Origin: Bradyrhizobium erythrophlei
GTDB lineage: Bacteria > Pseudomonadota > Alphaproteobacteria > Rhizobiales > Xanthobacteraceae
Direction of reading: 5' to 3'
Assembly: GCF_900142985.1 (NCBI RefSeq)
Contig: NZ_LT670849.1
Coordinates: 1,798,001 to 1,862,000, forward strand
DNA: 64,000 nt
Shown here: piece by piece, positions 52,988 to 61,316 of the stretch
How the letters are laid out: each line of letters starts with the position of its first letter
Numbering within the stretch: position 1 is the first letter of the stretch
The notes under the pieces: generated by a model
Told to the model about the DNA's origin: nothing
The model's input: the letters and a program-made list of their open reading frames with translations, nothing else
Databases searched by the model: none
Made by a program: the position numbers and the translations under genes

Positions 52988-53541
52988 CACCTTACCCCTT
53001 GCCACTGTGCGGAGACGCCGAGCAGAAACCGCAACTTGCCTTCGCCGGGGGTCGCCACCTGAATGTCGAGCTGGTCGACAAACAGAAACGGCATTCCGGC
53101 TTCGAGATCATAGAGCAACGATTGCAGCGCCGCCTGCTCGAGTTCGCAGTTGGCCACCATGCTGACGAAACCGGCCTTGGCGTTCGGGCCGCCTTGCACG
53201 TCAAGCTGGGACGACAACACGTTGCCGCCCGCCTTGGTCACGGCCGCCGCGACACGCTGCAAAAGCGCCGCGCCGGCTACGGTCACCGTGGCACCTTCGA
53301 GAAAGGCCGAGCCTGAGGGCACGCCGGCCTCGCCCGAACGCTTGTCGGCCGAAGGCGGCTTGCGACCTTCCAGTTGCTCCAGCATCGCGGCGGCCGACGC
53401 CACCGATGCGCGCTGGTTGAAGAGATCGATCAATGAACTGGCGGCCACCACCAGACACACGACGACAAGGCCGGCGTAAATGGCGCCCGCGATGATCGGG
53501 GAGCTCACGAGAGCTTTTCTTAAGGCAGCCGCAAAATTCAT
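52987..53541 (-). CDS. gspM: Type II secretion system protein M
   Basis: 184 residues. A single N-terminal transmembrane helix (about 15-38, IIAGAIYAGLVVVCLVVAAS) is followed by a coiled stretch and a ferredoxin-like domain with LEGATVTVAGAALLQRVAAA and LLYDLEAGMPFLFVDQLDIQ. The arrangement is that of the GspM_b group (PF10741), the inner-membrane partner of GspL. Start ATG 53541 overlaps the gspL stop by 4 bp, and the stop adjoins the next gene. Members of this group are shorter in the cytoplasm than enterobacterial GspM. Confidence 0.88.
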   Translation of the reverse strand: MNFAAALRKALVSSPIIAGAIYAGLVVVCLVVAASSLIDLFNQRASVASAAAMLEQLEGRKPPSADKRSGEAGVPSGSAFLEGATVTVAGAALLQRVAAAVTKAGGNVLSSQLDVQGGPNAKAGFVSMVANCELEQAALQSLLYDLEAGMPFLFVDQLDIQVATPGEGKLRFLLGVSAQWQGVR

Positions 53542-54617
53542 GTCTTCGATCCAAAGGACGGCGTGATACGGGCTTCGATGTGGAATTGCTCACCCGACGC
53601 GTTCTGCGCGCGCGTGGTTGGCGCAAAGAATGTCGCGCGCTCGAATTGCGGCGACTTCTCGATCAGACGGATCAACGACGGCGCATCCTGCGTCATGCCG
53701 ACCACCTGAACCTTGTCGCCATCGATCCGAAGTTCGGTGACAAAGGTGCCGTCGGGCAAGGCCTTTGACAGTGCTTCCAGCACGACGACGGTAGAGGGGC
53801 TGGTTTGTTTGCGTTTGGCGAGCAGGCCGAACGCCGAACCGCCATCGGGACCGAGGCGGAGCGCGGCACGGCGCTGCGAAATCCGTTGCATCAACGCCTG
53901 CTGTTCAGAATCGAGGCTGTCGCCGAAATATAAGGCTGCCACCAGCGAAATCGCAGCCGAAAGCGCTGCAGACAACAGCACAGTTCGCAGCACACGCGAC
54001 GTATCCATCATACGTCCAGACCCGCTCCACAGCGATTGATCGAGCACCTTAATCCTTCCAGCCAGCTCGTTCCCCGCGGGAGGCGCGGCAAAGACCGCGA
54101 GTGATTGAGCATTGAGGGCAGTTGCCAACTGAATAAGTGGCTCAACCTCTTGCCTCGATGCCGCGGCCAGCGTGAGTTCGATTCGTCCGTGAGGATTCGC
54201 TGATGGCGTGCTCCAGCCGAATACGGCAGCATCCGCCGACCACGGCGTCAGACGGTCGATCTGCGTATGGATCATGGCGTCTAGAAAATCGGCCGCCTGC
54301 TTGGGAAAGTCGAGAGGCCGGAACATCACCTGATCCGGCGCCAGTTCCATTTCAACATGGCTGCCGCGAAATGCCGACTGCCAATTCGAGGGCAGCGGCG
54401 GGTTTGGTCGGCCGCCCGAAATTCGAAAAGACAGATCTGAAAGCGCCTCACCCTTTTGCGACGACTTCAGCTTTGCGGTCAGCAGGCCGTCGCTGCCCGC
54501 CTCGAGCACGATATGTCGCCCGGGCGCATACCGGCCGACGGCGGAATCGACAGCACTCGCCACGGTCGCTATCCACTCATCAAACAAACCTTTCGCTTCG
54601 GATAGGACCGAAATCAC
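53538..54617 (-). CDS. gspL: Type II secretion system protein L (PilN-like domain)
   Basis: 359 residues; start GTG 54617 overlapping the gspK stop by 4 bp (GTGA). The N-terminal cytoplasmic actin-like part (about 1-200) includes VMFRPLDFPKQAADFLDAMI and IDRLTPWSADAAVFGW; a membrane helix lies at about 210-235 (VLLSAALSAAISLVAALYFG); the periplasmic PilN-type domain (about 240-355) has LEALSKALPDGTFVTELRID and VVGMTQDAPSLIRLIEKSPQ. GspL links the ATPase GspE with GspM in the inner-membrane platform. The PilN-like C-terminal domain is typical of the alphaproteobacterial form. Confidence 0.9.
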   Translation of the reverse strand: MISVLSEAKGLFDEWIATVASAVDSAVGRYAPGRHIVLEAGSDGLLTAKLKSSQKGEALSDLSFRISGGRPNPPLPSNWQSAFRGSHVEMELAPDQVMFRPLDFPKQAADFLDAMIHTQIDRLTPWSADAAVFGWSTPSANPHGRIELTLAAASRQEVEPLIQLATALNAQSLAVFAAPPAGNELAGRIKVLDQSLWSGSGRMMDTSRVLRTVLLSAALSAAISLVAALYFGDSLDSEQQALMQRISQRRAALRLGPDGGSAFGLLAKRKQTSPSTVVVLEALSKALPDGTFVTELRIDGDKVQVVGMTQDAPSLIRLIEKSPQFERATFFAPTTRAQNASGEQFHIEARITPSFGSKT

Positions 54618-55594
54618 CTGTTCGACCTCCTGAGAGGACGCCCCACGATCTCCCCGTAGTCGTCACGCCAGAACAATGTGCTGTAAGCGCCTTTGACGTT
54701 CTGCTTGGCGGCGGCCTGCCCTTTTGTGGTGTCGGTCTTGCTGCCGCCGCCGGCCAGCAAGATCACGGCTTCGGAGACGACGCGGCGGCCCTTGTCAAAG
54801 CGCAGCATCGTTTGAACCCGATAAGTCTTGTTCTCCGGCAAGGTCGTGGCGGCCTTGGCGGGACCGAGCGCGGCCGCGATTGCCTTCGGATCGCGGGGCA
54901 ATGACGACCGCTGCTTCAGAAAATCGTTGAGCGCCTGCGGCGTCATGCCGGGCAGCGCGGCAACCACTTCCGCCGGCGCAACCAGGGGGTCGATGTCGGC
55001 GGACTTGCTGAACACGGTCACAAACGGCAGCATGCGCTCGATGATGGTCGGCGTCGCACCCAGCACCAGGCTCAGCTCGTTGACATGGACAAAAGGCGCG
55101 CTTCTTGGCGCGTAGTTGAGACCCCTGGCAAGGTAGAGCGCGGACTCATCGTTGGCGTCATTCGGCTTGGATTTGGTCCGCCAGCCTATCACGCGGTCAG
55201 CGAGTTCATCAGCTGTTGCTTGTTCCAAACCGAGAACCTGGAACAGGCCTGCGAGCATTTCCTTTGGCGCTTGATTGAGATCCACTCGCGCCGCTTCCGA
55301 GGTAAAGGTGACGAGCGCATCCGCATCGTCCATCCGGAAACTGAACGAGCCCTGCGAAGGCCGTTCTTTTTCATCAACCAACAGCAGCCGATAGGCTGTC
55401 AGTTCCAGGCTGGCCGAGACCAGAGCATCCCGTTCGATGCTTATATCGGTTGCTCCTAACGCGCGGGCTGAATTGGCGAGATAAACCGAAAAGATCATCG
55501 CAAGGGCCGCCAAAGCCATCAGAATCCACAGTACGGCAACGATGACGAAGCCAGCTTCGGACGATCGCGCCGCTTGCCTGAGGTGCCCGTTCAT
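54614..55594 (-). CDS. gspK: Type II secretion minor pseudopilin K
   Basis: 326 residues. A short leader ends at the prepilin peptidase site EAG/FVIVAVLWILMALAALA (about residues 13-33), followed by the long hydrophobic helix. GspK lacks the usual Glu at +5, as is known for this tip pseudopilin and seen here. The large globular domain contains the helix-hairpin-helix-like ALPGMTPQALNDFLKQR and LFQVLGLEQATADELADRVI. GspK caps the pseudopilus with GspI and GspJ. It overlaps gspJ and gspL by 4 bp each. No prepilin peptidase (GspO) gene is in the window, so a peptidase elsewhere must serve. Confidence 0.92.
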   Translation of the reverse strand: MNGHLRQAARSSEAGFVIVAVLWILMALAALAMIFSVYLANSARALGATDISIERDALVSASLELTAYRLLLVDEKERPSQGSFSFRMDDADALVTFTSEAARVDLNQAPKEMLAGLFQVLGLEQATADELADRVIGWRTKSKPNDANDESALYLARGLNYAPRSAPFVHVNELSLVLGATPTIIERMLPFVTVFSKSADIDPLVAPAEVVAALPGMTPQALNDFLKQRSSLPRDPKAIAAALGPAKAATTLPENKTYRVQTMLRFDKGRRVVSEAVILLAGGGSKTDTTKGQAAAKQNVKGAYSTLFWRDDYGEIVGRPLRRSNR

Positions 55595-56322
55595 CGTGCG
55601 TTACCTTGCCCAGCGGCCTGCTGCGATGGGTTAGACGAATTTGGCTGCGGAGTGCCGTTTTGGTTAATTGGTGAGCTGGCGTTGTCGGCGTCTTGCGCGG
55701 CAGACTGGACGTGGATCGACGTGACGGTCGAAATCGCTCGCCCGTTCGAAGAATCTTGCACGGTCAACCTGATTCTACTCGGCAGTTTGCCGGGATCCCG
55801 CCAACTGCTTTGCCATTCCTCGTCGTCGTCGCCCGCATAGGCGAAGGTCAACCGGTAAGGCGTGCGCAAGAGCACCACGGGCTCACGAAAATGAAACTGG
55901 TTGGAAGCCAATGCGTCCGGCGGCACAGGCCGGAACTGCGTTCGTGATCGAACTGTGGCGAGGCCCGCTCTATCAGTCGTTTCAGCAAGTTGTATGACGT
56001 CGAGCTCCGGACCGGCGTTTGGACCGAGCGCGGCACGAACGAAGGTGATGGACCGCTCGGAGCCGGCGAAGAACGGTCCCATATCGCTGGCGCTCGCCGG
56101 CACGGGGAGGGCATCGGCCAGGTCCTCGGCAAGCCGTTGCAAGGTGATGCCGATCATCTCGCTGCGCTGAATGCGATCGAGGCCGCGATTCCAGTTCGGC
56201 AGCCAGCGCGCGGTGATGTTGGCGAGCGCCGACAGTACCAGACCTGTGAGCGCCAGCGCCACCAGGCTCTCGATCAGGGTAAAGCCGCCCTCACCCTTTC
56301 GTCTGTCCACCGATACCGTCAT
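55591..56322 (-). CDS. gspJ: Type II secretion minor pseudopilin J
   Basis: 243 residues. Prepilin cleavage motif GEGG/FTLIESLVALALTGLVLS (about 10-30) with Glu at +5. The globular part contains ITFVRAALGPNAGPELDVIQ and, near the end, WRDPGKLPSRIRLTVQDSSN, typical of the GspJ family. A Gln/Asn/Ser-rich C-terminal tail (SPINQNGTPQPNSSNPSQQA) extends the protein beyond the usual GspJ length of about 200 residues. Overlaps its neighbours by 4 bp on both sides. Confidence 0.92.
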   Translation of the reverse strand: MTVSVDRRKGEGGFTLIESLVALALTGLVLSALANITARWLPNWNRGLDRIQRSEMIGITLQRLAEDLADALPVPASASDMGPFFAGSERSITFVRAALGPNAGPELDVIQLAETTDRAGLATVRSRTQFRPVPPDALASNQFHFREPVVLLRTPYRLTFAYAGDDDEEWQSSWRDPGKLPSRIRLTVQDSSNGRAISTVTSIHVQSAAQDADNASSPINQNGTPQPNSSNPSQQAAGQGNAR

Positions 56323-56729
56323 TGCTGCGACCCATGCACCAAGCGGACCGTCCTGAGATCCTTCACCGCGCCCGACGGCGAGCGGACCTGCACCCGGACG
56401 AGCGCAGGAACCCAGTCAACGTCCCTGTTTGATGCCTCCCCTTCTCTACCCATCGGACTAATGTCGATCCGCCATTGATGGTCGCTGGTCCTGCCCGACC
56501 ACGTCCCGAAGCCGATCTTGGCGCGCGAAGAGACTTCGCTTGCCATCACCGAGCGTACGGCTTGGATCATCGTGACGTGCTGTTCCATCGTGCGCACCCC
56601 GCGCACATTGGTCGACATCACCGATCCGATCGCCACGATCGATACGGCGACGAGGGCGAGCGCGATCAACACCTCGAGAATCGTGAAGCCGGCGGTGCTG
56701 CCGTCAGTTGGCGACGTTCTTCGAAACAA
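56319..56729 (-). CDS. gspI: Type II secretion minor pseudopilin I
   Basis: 136 residues. The frame begins with TTG 56729, inside the end of gspH (26-bp overlap); no better start is available before the cleavage site. Prepilin motif STAG/FTILEVLIALALVAVSIV (about 11-31). The short globular domain (MASEVSSRAKIGFGTWSGRT, ALVRVQVRSPSGAVKDLRTV) fits GspI, the partner of GspJ and GspK at the pseudopilus tip. Confidence 0.88.
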   Translation of the reverse strand: MFRRTSPTDGSTAGFTILEVLIALALVAVSIVAIGSVMSTNVRGVRTMEQHVTMIQAVRSVMASEVSSRAKIGFGTWSGRTSDHQWRIDISPMGREGEASNRDVDWVPALVRVQVRSPSGAVKDLRTVRLVHGSQQ

Positions 56730-57180
56730 TTTCGATCCTTCCGGTCAGCCAGTTGACGCGGACCTCATAGCCGACATCCGCGCGCGTCAGCGCTACCGCG
56801 CCGCCGCAGGACATGCCGCTGGCAAAGAAGCTGATCGTCGACAGCGCCTCGCGTTGATTGCAGGTGCGGGGCAAGACCGCCTCGAAATGAACATCGTCCG
56901 GAATGCGGATCATGTCCGCGCTGGCGCCCGACCGGATCACGCGACTGCCGGGATCGACCAGGGTAGCGATCCCAGTCCCGCGCCGGATCGCCGCGTTGCG
57001 GTCTTCCTTGAACAGGGCCGCCGTTTGCAGGGCGTATCCCTGCAAACGCGACTGGGTGGTGTGACGCGGCACGAACGGCAGCAGAATAGCCGCCAGCATC
57101 GCAATCAGCGCCAGCACGCACACCATTTCCAGGAGCGTGAAGCCGCGCTGGCGCTCGGAGGCCCTATTCATTTTTGGCAT
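56704..57180 (-). CDS. gspH: Type II secretion minor pseudopilin H
   Basis: 158 residues if started at ATG 57180 (MPKMNRASERQRG); ATG 57171 is the alternative. Both lie within the last codons of gspG, so translation is coupled. Prepilin motif RQRG/FTLLEMVCVLALIAMLAA with Glu at +5 (about 12-31). The domain has LQTAALFKEDRNAAIRRGTG and FFASGMSCGGAVALTRADVG, in agreement with GspH (FimT-like). Two cysteines (PRTCNQRE and MSCGG) probably pair. Confidence 0.9.
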   Translation of the reverse strand: MPKMNRASERQRGFTLLEMVCVLALIAMLAAILLPFVPRHTTQSRLQGYALQTAALFKEDRNAAIRRGTGIATLVDPGSRVIRSGASADMIRIPDDVHFEAVLPRTCNQREALSTISFFASGMSCGGAVALTRADVGYEVRVNWLTGRIEIVSKNVAN

Positions 57181-57655
57181 TGACGAGGTTCTCGCTCGAA
57201 ATGTCGGCGGCCAGTCCGCTGCCACCTTCCTGGCCATCCGCGCCATAGGAAATGATTTCATAGGGGCTGTGCTGGCCCGGGGAGCGATAGATGTAAGGAT
57301 GATTCCAGGGGTCGTTCGGCAGGGTGTTGCCCTTCAGGTAAGGCCCATTCCAGGCGCCGACGCCCGACGTCCGCTGCATCAGCGCGGCAAGGCCTTCCGA
57401 CGACGATGGATAGCGGCCGGCATCGAGGAAGAACAGATCGAGCGCGCTTCCGAAGCTCTGCAGCTGAATCCGCGCCGCCTTGACCTTGGATTCGCTCAGA
57501 TAGTTGAGAACGCGCGGACCGATCAGCCCCATGATCAGGCCGATGATGGTGATCACGACCAGCATTTCGACCAGGGTAAATCCGGCCTGGCCGGACCCAT
57601 GCCGGCGCTCGCGCTTTTCGTTTGCGGTGAAGAAAATGCCAACGTGTTTGCGCAT
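57164..57655 (-). CDS. gspG: Type II secretion major pseudopilin G
   Basis: 163 residues from ATG 57655 (MRKHVGIFFTANEKRERRHG), the frame's upstream ATG 57682 being inside the gspF end. A long positively charged leader precedes the cleavage motif GQAG/FTLVEMLVVITIIGLIMG (about 24-44). The globular domain shows the GspG hallmarks: FFLDAGRYPSSSEGLAALMQ, WNGPYLKGNTLPNDPWNHPY, SPGQHSPYEIISYGADGQEG, including the Ca-binding Asp region near the C-terminus. This is the main subunit of the pseudopilus. The leader is longer than the 6-8 residues common in other bacteria. Confidence 0.94.
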   Translation of the reverse strand: MRKHVGIFFTANEKRERRHGSGQAGFTLVEMLVVITIIGLIMGLIGPRVLNYLSESKVKAARIQLQSFGSALDLFFLDAGRYPSSSEGLAALMQRTSGVGAWNGPYLKGNTLPNDPWNHPYIYRSPGQHSPYEIISYGADGQEGGSGLAADISSENLVNAKNE

Positions 57656-57674
57656 GTGATCTGATCCTTGTGCT

Positions 57675-58904
57675 TTATCCAACCAACTGGGTAACCGACA
57701 GCAGTGCGGTCATGACCGATACGATCAGTCCTCCGACCACGGTGCTGATGGTGATGATCGCGAGTGGCCCGACGATGCCGACGATGCGGTCGAGGCTGCG
57801 CTGTAGTTTCGCCTCGTAGAATTCGGCAACCCTGCCGGCAAGCACCGGTAGCTGGCCGGTCTCCTCGCCGAGCCGCAGCATGCGGATTGCCATCGGCGGC
57901 ATGTTGCTCGATGCCAGCAACGCGTCCGAAAGCTTGCCGCCGTGGCGAACGCGATCAGCCGCAACCGTCCACACCGTCACGTTTCCGGTTACGGCCATGA
58001 TGTCGACCAGAATGCGCAACGTGGAAGTGAGATTGACGCCGCTGCCGAGCAGCACCGCGAGATTCCGGCAAAAAAGACTGGTGCGATAGAATTGAAAGAT
58101 GACGGCGATGCCTGGCGTCTTCGCGACGAGCGACACCAGTGCGCTCCAGGTGCCGGGCCGGCGAAACAGCCACCACAGACCCATGATGGTACCGGCCGTG
58201 ATGAGCAGCGCGGCCGTCGCATTGGCCCGCAGGAAGTTCGACAGACGGATGAAGAAGCTCAACGCCGTGTCGGACTTGGCGCCGAAGTCCTGAAGCACGG
58301 ACGAGAACTGCGGCAACACGAACAGAATAAAGAACAGCATGACGCAAGCCGCGGCGATCAGGACGAAAACCGGGTATTGCAGCGCGTCCGTCACCTTGCG
58401 GCGCATCGCCTCGGAGCGCGCGCGTTCGGCGCCCAGCATCTCGAGCACCTGGTCGAGCGTTCCCGACACCTCGCCGACCTTGACGAGTGCGACATACATC
58501 GGGGGAAACAGCGACGGATGTTCGGCGACCGCACCCGCAAAGCTTTCGCCCGAAAGCACAGATGCCCGCAAGCGCGCGACCACGGGGCGAAGGCGGCCGA
58601 CATCGGCATCATTGGCCAGCAGTTCGAGCGCATCGTCGAGGCGAGCGCTGGCTTTCAGCAGCAGCGCGAGGTCGCGCGTGAATGTCGTCACCTCCGCCGG
58701 ACTTGGCCGGCCGAAGAAACCGAAATTATCGCCGCCTCCCCCAGATGCCTTCTTGTCCTCGACGGTTTCGATCGGCAACAGGCGCAGATATTCGATACGG
58801 CGAGCGACTTCGGCAGCCGTCGGCGCCGAGAGCGTGCCATTCACGATCTCTCCGTTCTGCGTCAGGGCCCGGTAGCGGAAATTCGGCACGATCCTCACCC
58901 TCAC
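57675..58904 (-). CDS. gspF: Type II secretion inner-membrane platform protein F
   Basis: About 409 residues. I place the start at GTG 58904, which overlaps the gspE stop in a GTGA arrangement; GTG 58898 is also possible. Two T2SSF domains (PF00482) of about 120 residues each are present: LALLLKASARLDDALELLAN with GESFAGAVAEHPSLFPPMYV and LAVLLGSGVNLTSTLRILVD with GGKLSDALLASSNMPPMAIR. Three membrane helices lie between and after them (VLIAAACVMLFFILFVLPQF; NATAALLITAGTIMGLWWLF; a C-terminal one). GspF is the core of the assembly platform. Confidence 0.93.
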   Translation of the reverse strand: MRVRIVPNFRYRALTQNGEIVNGTLSAPTAAEVARRIEYLRLLPIETVEDKKASGGGGDNFGFFGRPSPAEVTTFTRDLALLLKASARLDDALELLANDADVGRLRPVVARLRASVLSGESFAGAVAEHPSLFPPMYVALVKVGEVSGTLDQVLEMLGAERARSEAMRRKVTDALQYPVFVLIAAACVMLFFILFVLPQFSSVLQDFGAKSDTALSFFIRLSNFLRANATAALLITAGTIMGLWWLFRRPGTWSALVSLVAKTPGIAVIFQFYRTSLFCRNLAVLLGSGVNLTSTLRILVDIMAVTGNVTVWTVAADRVRHGGKLSDALLASSNMPPMAIRMLRLGEETGQLPVLAGRVAEFYEAKLQRSLDRIVGIVGPLAIITISTVVGGLIVSVMTALLSVTQLVG

Positions 58905-60601
58905 CGCGCTGTGGTGACACGAAGCAGTTCCGCCGGCGATGTCAGACCGGCGCGGCATTTCGCGATGCCGTCCGCGATCATCGTCGTCATTCCGGCGCGG
59001 ATCGCCGCCTGGTCGATCTTGTGACCGTCGGTCTTCTCGCCGATCAGCGAGCGGATTTCGTCGGTCATTTCGAGCAACTCGAACACGCCGAGCCGACCGC
59101 GATAGCCGGTGCCGCCGCAGCGCTCGCAGCCGCAGGGCGATTGAAGGACTTCACCTGCGCGGAAGCCGAGCTCGCCGAGCCTGGGGTCTTCGGCAATATC
59201 GGCATCAACGAGCGCCTTCGGCGTCTTGCAGCGTTCGCACAATTGCCGGACCAGCCGCTGCGCCACCACCGCGCGCAGCGTCGAACGCAGCAGATATCCT
59301 TCGACACCGAGATCGAGCAGCCGCGGCACGGCCGCAGGCGCCGATTCCGTGTGCAGCGTGGTCAGAACAAGATGCCCGGTCAGCGCCGCGTGGATCGCAA
59401 CATGCGCGGTCTCATTATCGCGAATTTCGCCAACCATGATCACGTCCGGGTCCTGACGCACGAACGAACGCAGCGCCGCCGCGAACGTCAGTCCGATCGC
59501 GGGCTTCACTTGCGCCTGGTTGACGCCCGGGATGTCATATTCAACGGGATCTTCGACGGTCAGGATCTTGCGGCCGGGCTCGTTCAGGATCGACAGCACC
59601 GTTGCAAGCGTCGTGGTCTTGCCGCTGCCGGTCGGCCCAGTGACGACGATCATGCCGTGGGGCAGCTTCAACAGCCGGCGTAGCTTGACTTCGTCCGCGG
59701 ACGAAAAACCGAGCCGGTCGACCACCAGCAGGTTGCGGTCCTTTGGCAGAATACGGACGACCGCGGATTCGCCGTGCTGCATCGGCATGATCGCGACACG
59801 GACATCGATGTCGGTGCGGCCGATCCGCAATCGTGCGGCGCCGTCCTGCGGCAGCCGCCGTTCGGCGATGTTGAGATTGGCGACGATCTTGATGCGCGAA
59901 ATCAACGCCTGCGGCAGCACGCCGGCGGGTGCCGTGACCGGTCGCAGCAGGCCGTCGACGCGCATACGAACCACAAGTCCGGTCTGGAACGGTTCGATAT
60001 GAATGTCACTGGCGCGCAACTCGACCGCCTTTTCCAGGAGATCGTTAACCGCCCGGACCACCGGCGCGCCGCTTGCGAGGTCGCGCAGGCTCTCGATGTC
60101 GTCTTCCCGCGGCACAAGCTGACCGGTCGCATCCGCGGGCTCGGCGCTGTCTTCGCCAAGACGGCGATCCAGCACAACCGAGAGGTCTTCCACCGAGGCC
60201 ACCGTAATCATGATATCGCGGCGGAGCACGATTTCGGCGGCGCGTTGCGCAGCGCGATCGGTCGGATCGGCGACCGCCAAGGCGGCGCGGCCGTCCGCGG
60301 TCTGATACGGAAACATCAACGTATCGCGCAGAAACCGAGACGAGAAGGATTCGGCCAGCGGTTCGACCTGTAACAATTCTTGCAACGTCACGCGTTCGTG
60401 CTCGAAAAAGCTCGCCGCTTCGTCTGCCAAATCACTGGCCGGCAGATCAATAACTTCCCATAACCGCTTTTGCGAAGCCGAGCCCGGCGAAGCTCCTTCC
60501 GGATCTTGAACCAAATAACCCGCGTCACCCGCTTTGACAGCGGCCAAACGACCTGTCTGTCGAAGGTGTTCGAAGAACTGCAATGACTGCCGGCCGCTCA
60601 T
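58901..60601 (-). CDS. gspE: Type II secretion ATPase E
   Basis: 566 residues from ATG 60601, with GAGGCGCCT upstream. N-terminal GspE domain (about 1-160) followed by the AAA-like secretion ATPase: Walker A VTGPTGSGKTTTLATVL (about residue 320), Asp box ILTVEDPVEYDIPG, Walker B region DPDVIMVGEIRDNETAHVAI, His box GHLVLTTLHTESAPAAV. The zinc-binding tetracysteine motif is present (LCERCKTPK and CGCERCGGTGYRG), a GspE hallmark. It powers pseudopilus assembly through GspF and GspL. A 235-bp gap without a gene separates it from the Sel1 gene, so an internal promoter may lie there. Confidence 0.95.
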   Translation of the reverse strand: MSGRQSLQFFEHLRQTGRLAAVKAGDAGYLVQDPEGASPGSASQKRLWEVIDLPASDLADEAASFFEHERVTLQELLQVEPLAESFSSRFLRDTLMFPYQTADGRAALAVADPTDRAAQRAAEIVLRRDIMITVASVEDLSVVLDRRLGEDSAEPADATGQLVPREDDIESLRDLASGAPVVRAVNDLLEKAVELRASDIHIEPFQTGLVVRMRVDGLLRPVTAPAGVLPQALISRIKIVANLNIAERRLPQDGAARLRIGRTDIDVRVAIMPMQHGESAVVRILPKDRNLLVVDRLGFSSADEVKLRRLLKLPHGMIVVTGPTGSGKTTTLATVLSILNEPGRKILTVEDPVEYDIPGVNQAQVKPAIGLTFAAALRSFVRQDPDVIMVGEIRDNETAHVAIHAALTGHLVLTTLHTESAPAAVPRLLDLGVEGYLLRSTLRAVVAQRLVRQLCERCKTPKALVDADIAEDPRLGELGFRAGEVLQSPCGCERCGGTGYRGRLGVFELLEMTDEIRSLIGEKTDGHKIDQAAIRAGMTTMIADGIAKCRAGLTSPAELLRVTTAR

Positions 60602-60836
60602 AGGCGCCTCAGGTCAAACGTCTTGGATTGGTTAAAGAGTTCACTATCGATATTAGGAAATTGGGCCTACGATGCAAGCAAAGCTCATGCGGCGATGCGA
60701 AAGCGAAAGCTTCGGATGTAAATGAGCTAGCAGCGCTCACGGCCAAAGTTCCATAGTTGATGCGTTGTCTTCATCTGCCACCCGATCGACCTGAGCGCTC
60801 GATACGGACCAAATCGGCACAACCGGCGGAGTTATG

Positions 60837-61316
60837 TCAGCGCCGCTCTGCGGCCCAATTCGCGGCCCATATCAGAGCCAACCGCTGGCCTTCCGTCACC
60901 TGTTCAAACGACATCTTCGAGGCGACCGCATCGCGAAGCCGCTGATAAAAATCATGCTCGCGCCGAGGCGCCCGCGCGGCCGCCAGATCGAGCCATTTGT
61001 AGGAAAGAATGATATCCTTCGGTACGCCATGGCCCCTGTCGTAGCTGAGACCGAGCCTGCTCTGCGCGAAAGGATCGCCTAGCTCCGCCGCTCGCCGGTA
61101 GAGGTCAGCTGCGGCGATGTAATTCTGCGGCACGCCAAGTCCGGTTTCATAACGGAAGCCCAGCCTGCCAATCGCATGGGCGCTGCCCTGCGTCACCACC
61201 ATCGGCTGAACCACTGGTCCAGGATAGCGGTTCTCTTCCGCAAGACTGCTTGCGCTGGCGGCGCAGGCAAGCCCGAGCGCAAATACCGCGAGTGCCTTAT
61301 TGAAGGTGTTGAGCAT
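60837..61316 (-). CDS. Sel1-repeat exported protein inside the gsp operon
   Basis: 159 residues from ATG 61316 (MLNTFNKALAVFALGLACAA); the frame opens at 61331 but the signal peptide starts here. It overlaps the gspD end by 20 bp, so it is coupled to the secretin. After the signal peptide (about 1-23) come two Sel1 repeats (IGRLGFRYETGLGVPQNYIA, SRLGLSYDRGHGVPKDIILS), which form helical hairpins that bind proteins. No classical Gsp protein has this form; a pilotin- or scaffold-like role for the secretin is possible. Conserved His/Trp near the C-terminus (ALIWAANWAAERR). Confidence 0.8.
   Translation of the reverse strand: MLNTFNKALAVFALGLACAASASSLAEENRYPGPVVQPMVVTQGSAHAIGRLGFRYETGLGVPQNYIAAADLYRRAAELGDPFAQSRLGLSYDRGHGVPKDIILSYKWLDLAAARAPRREHDFYQRLRDAVASKMSFEQVTEGQRLALIWAANWAAERR

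Noticed and set aside
57942..59024. 360-codon plus-strand frame across gspF/gspE
   Set aside because: Shadow of gspF; composition rich in Arg, His and Gln and no recognisable domain.
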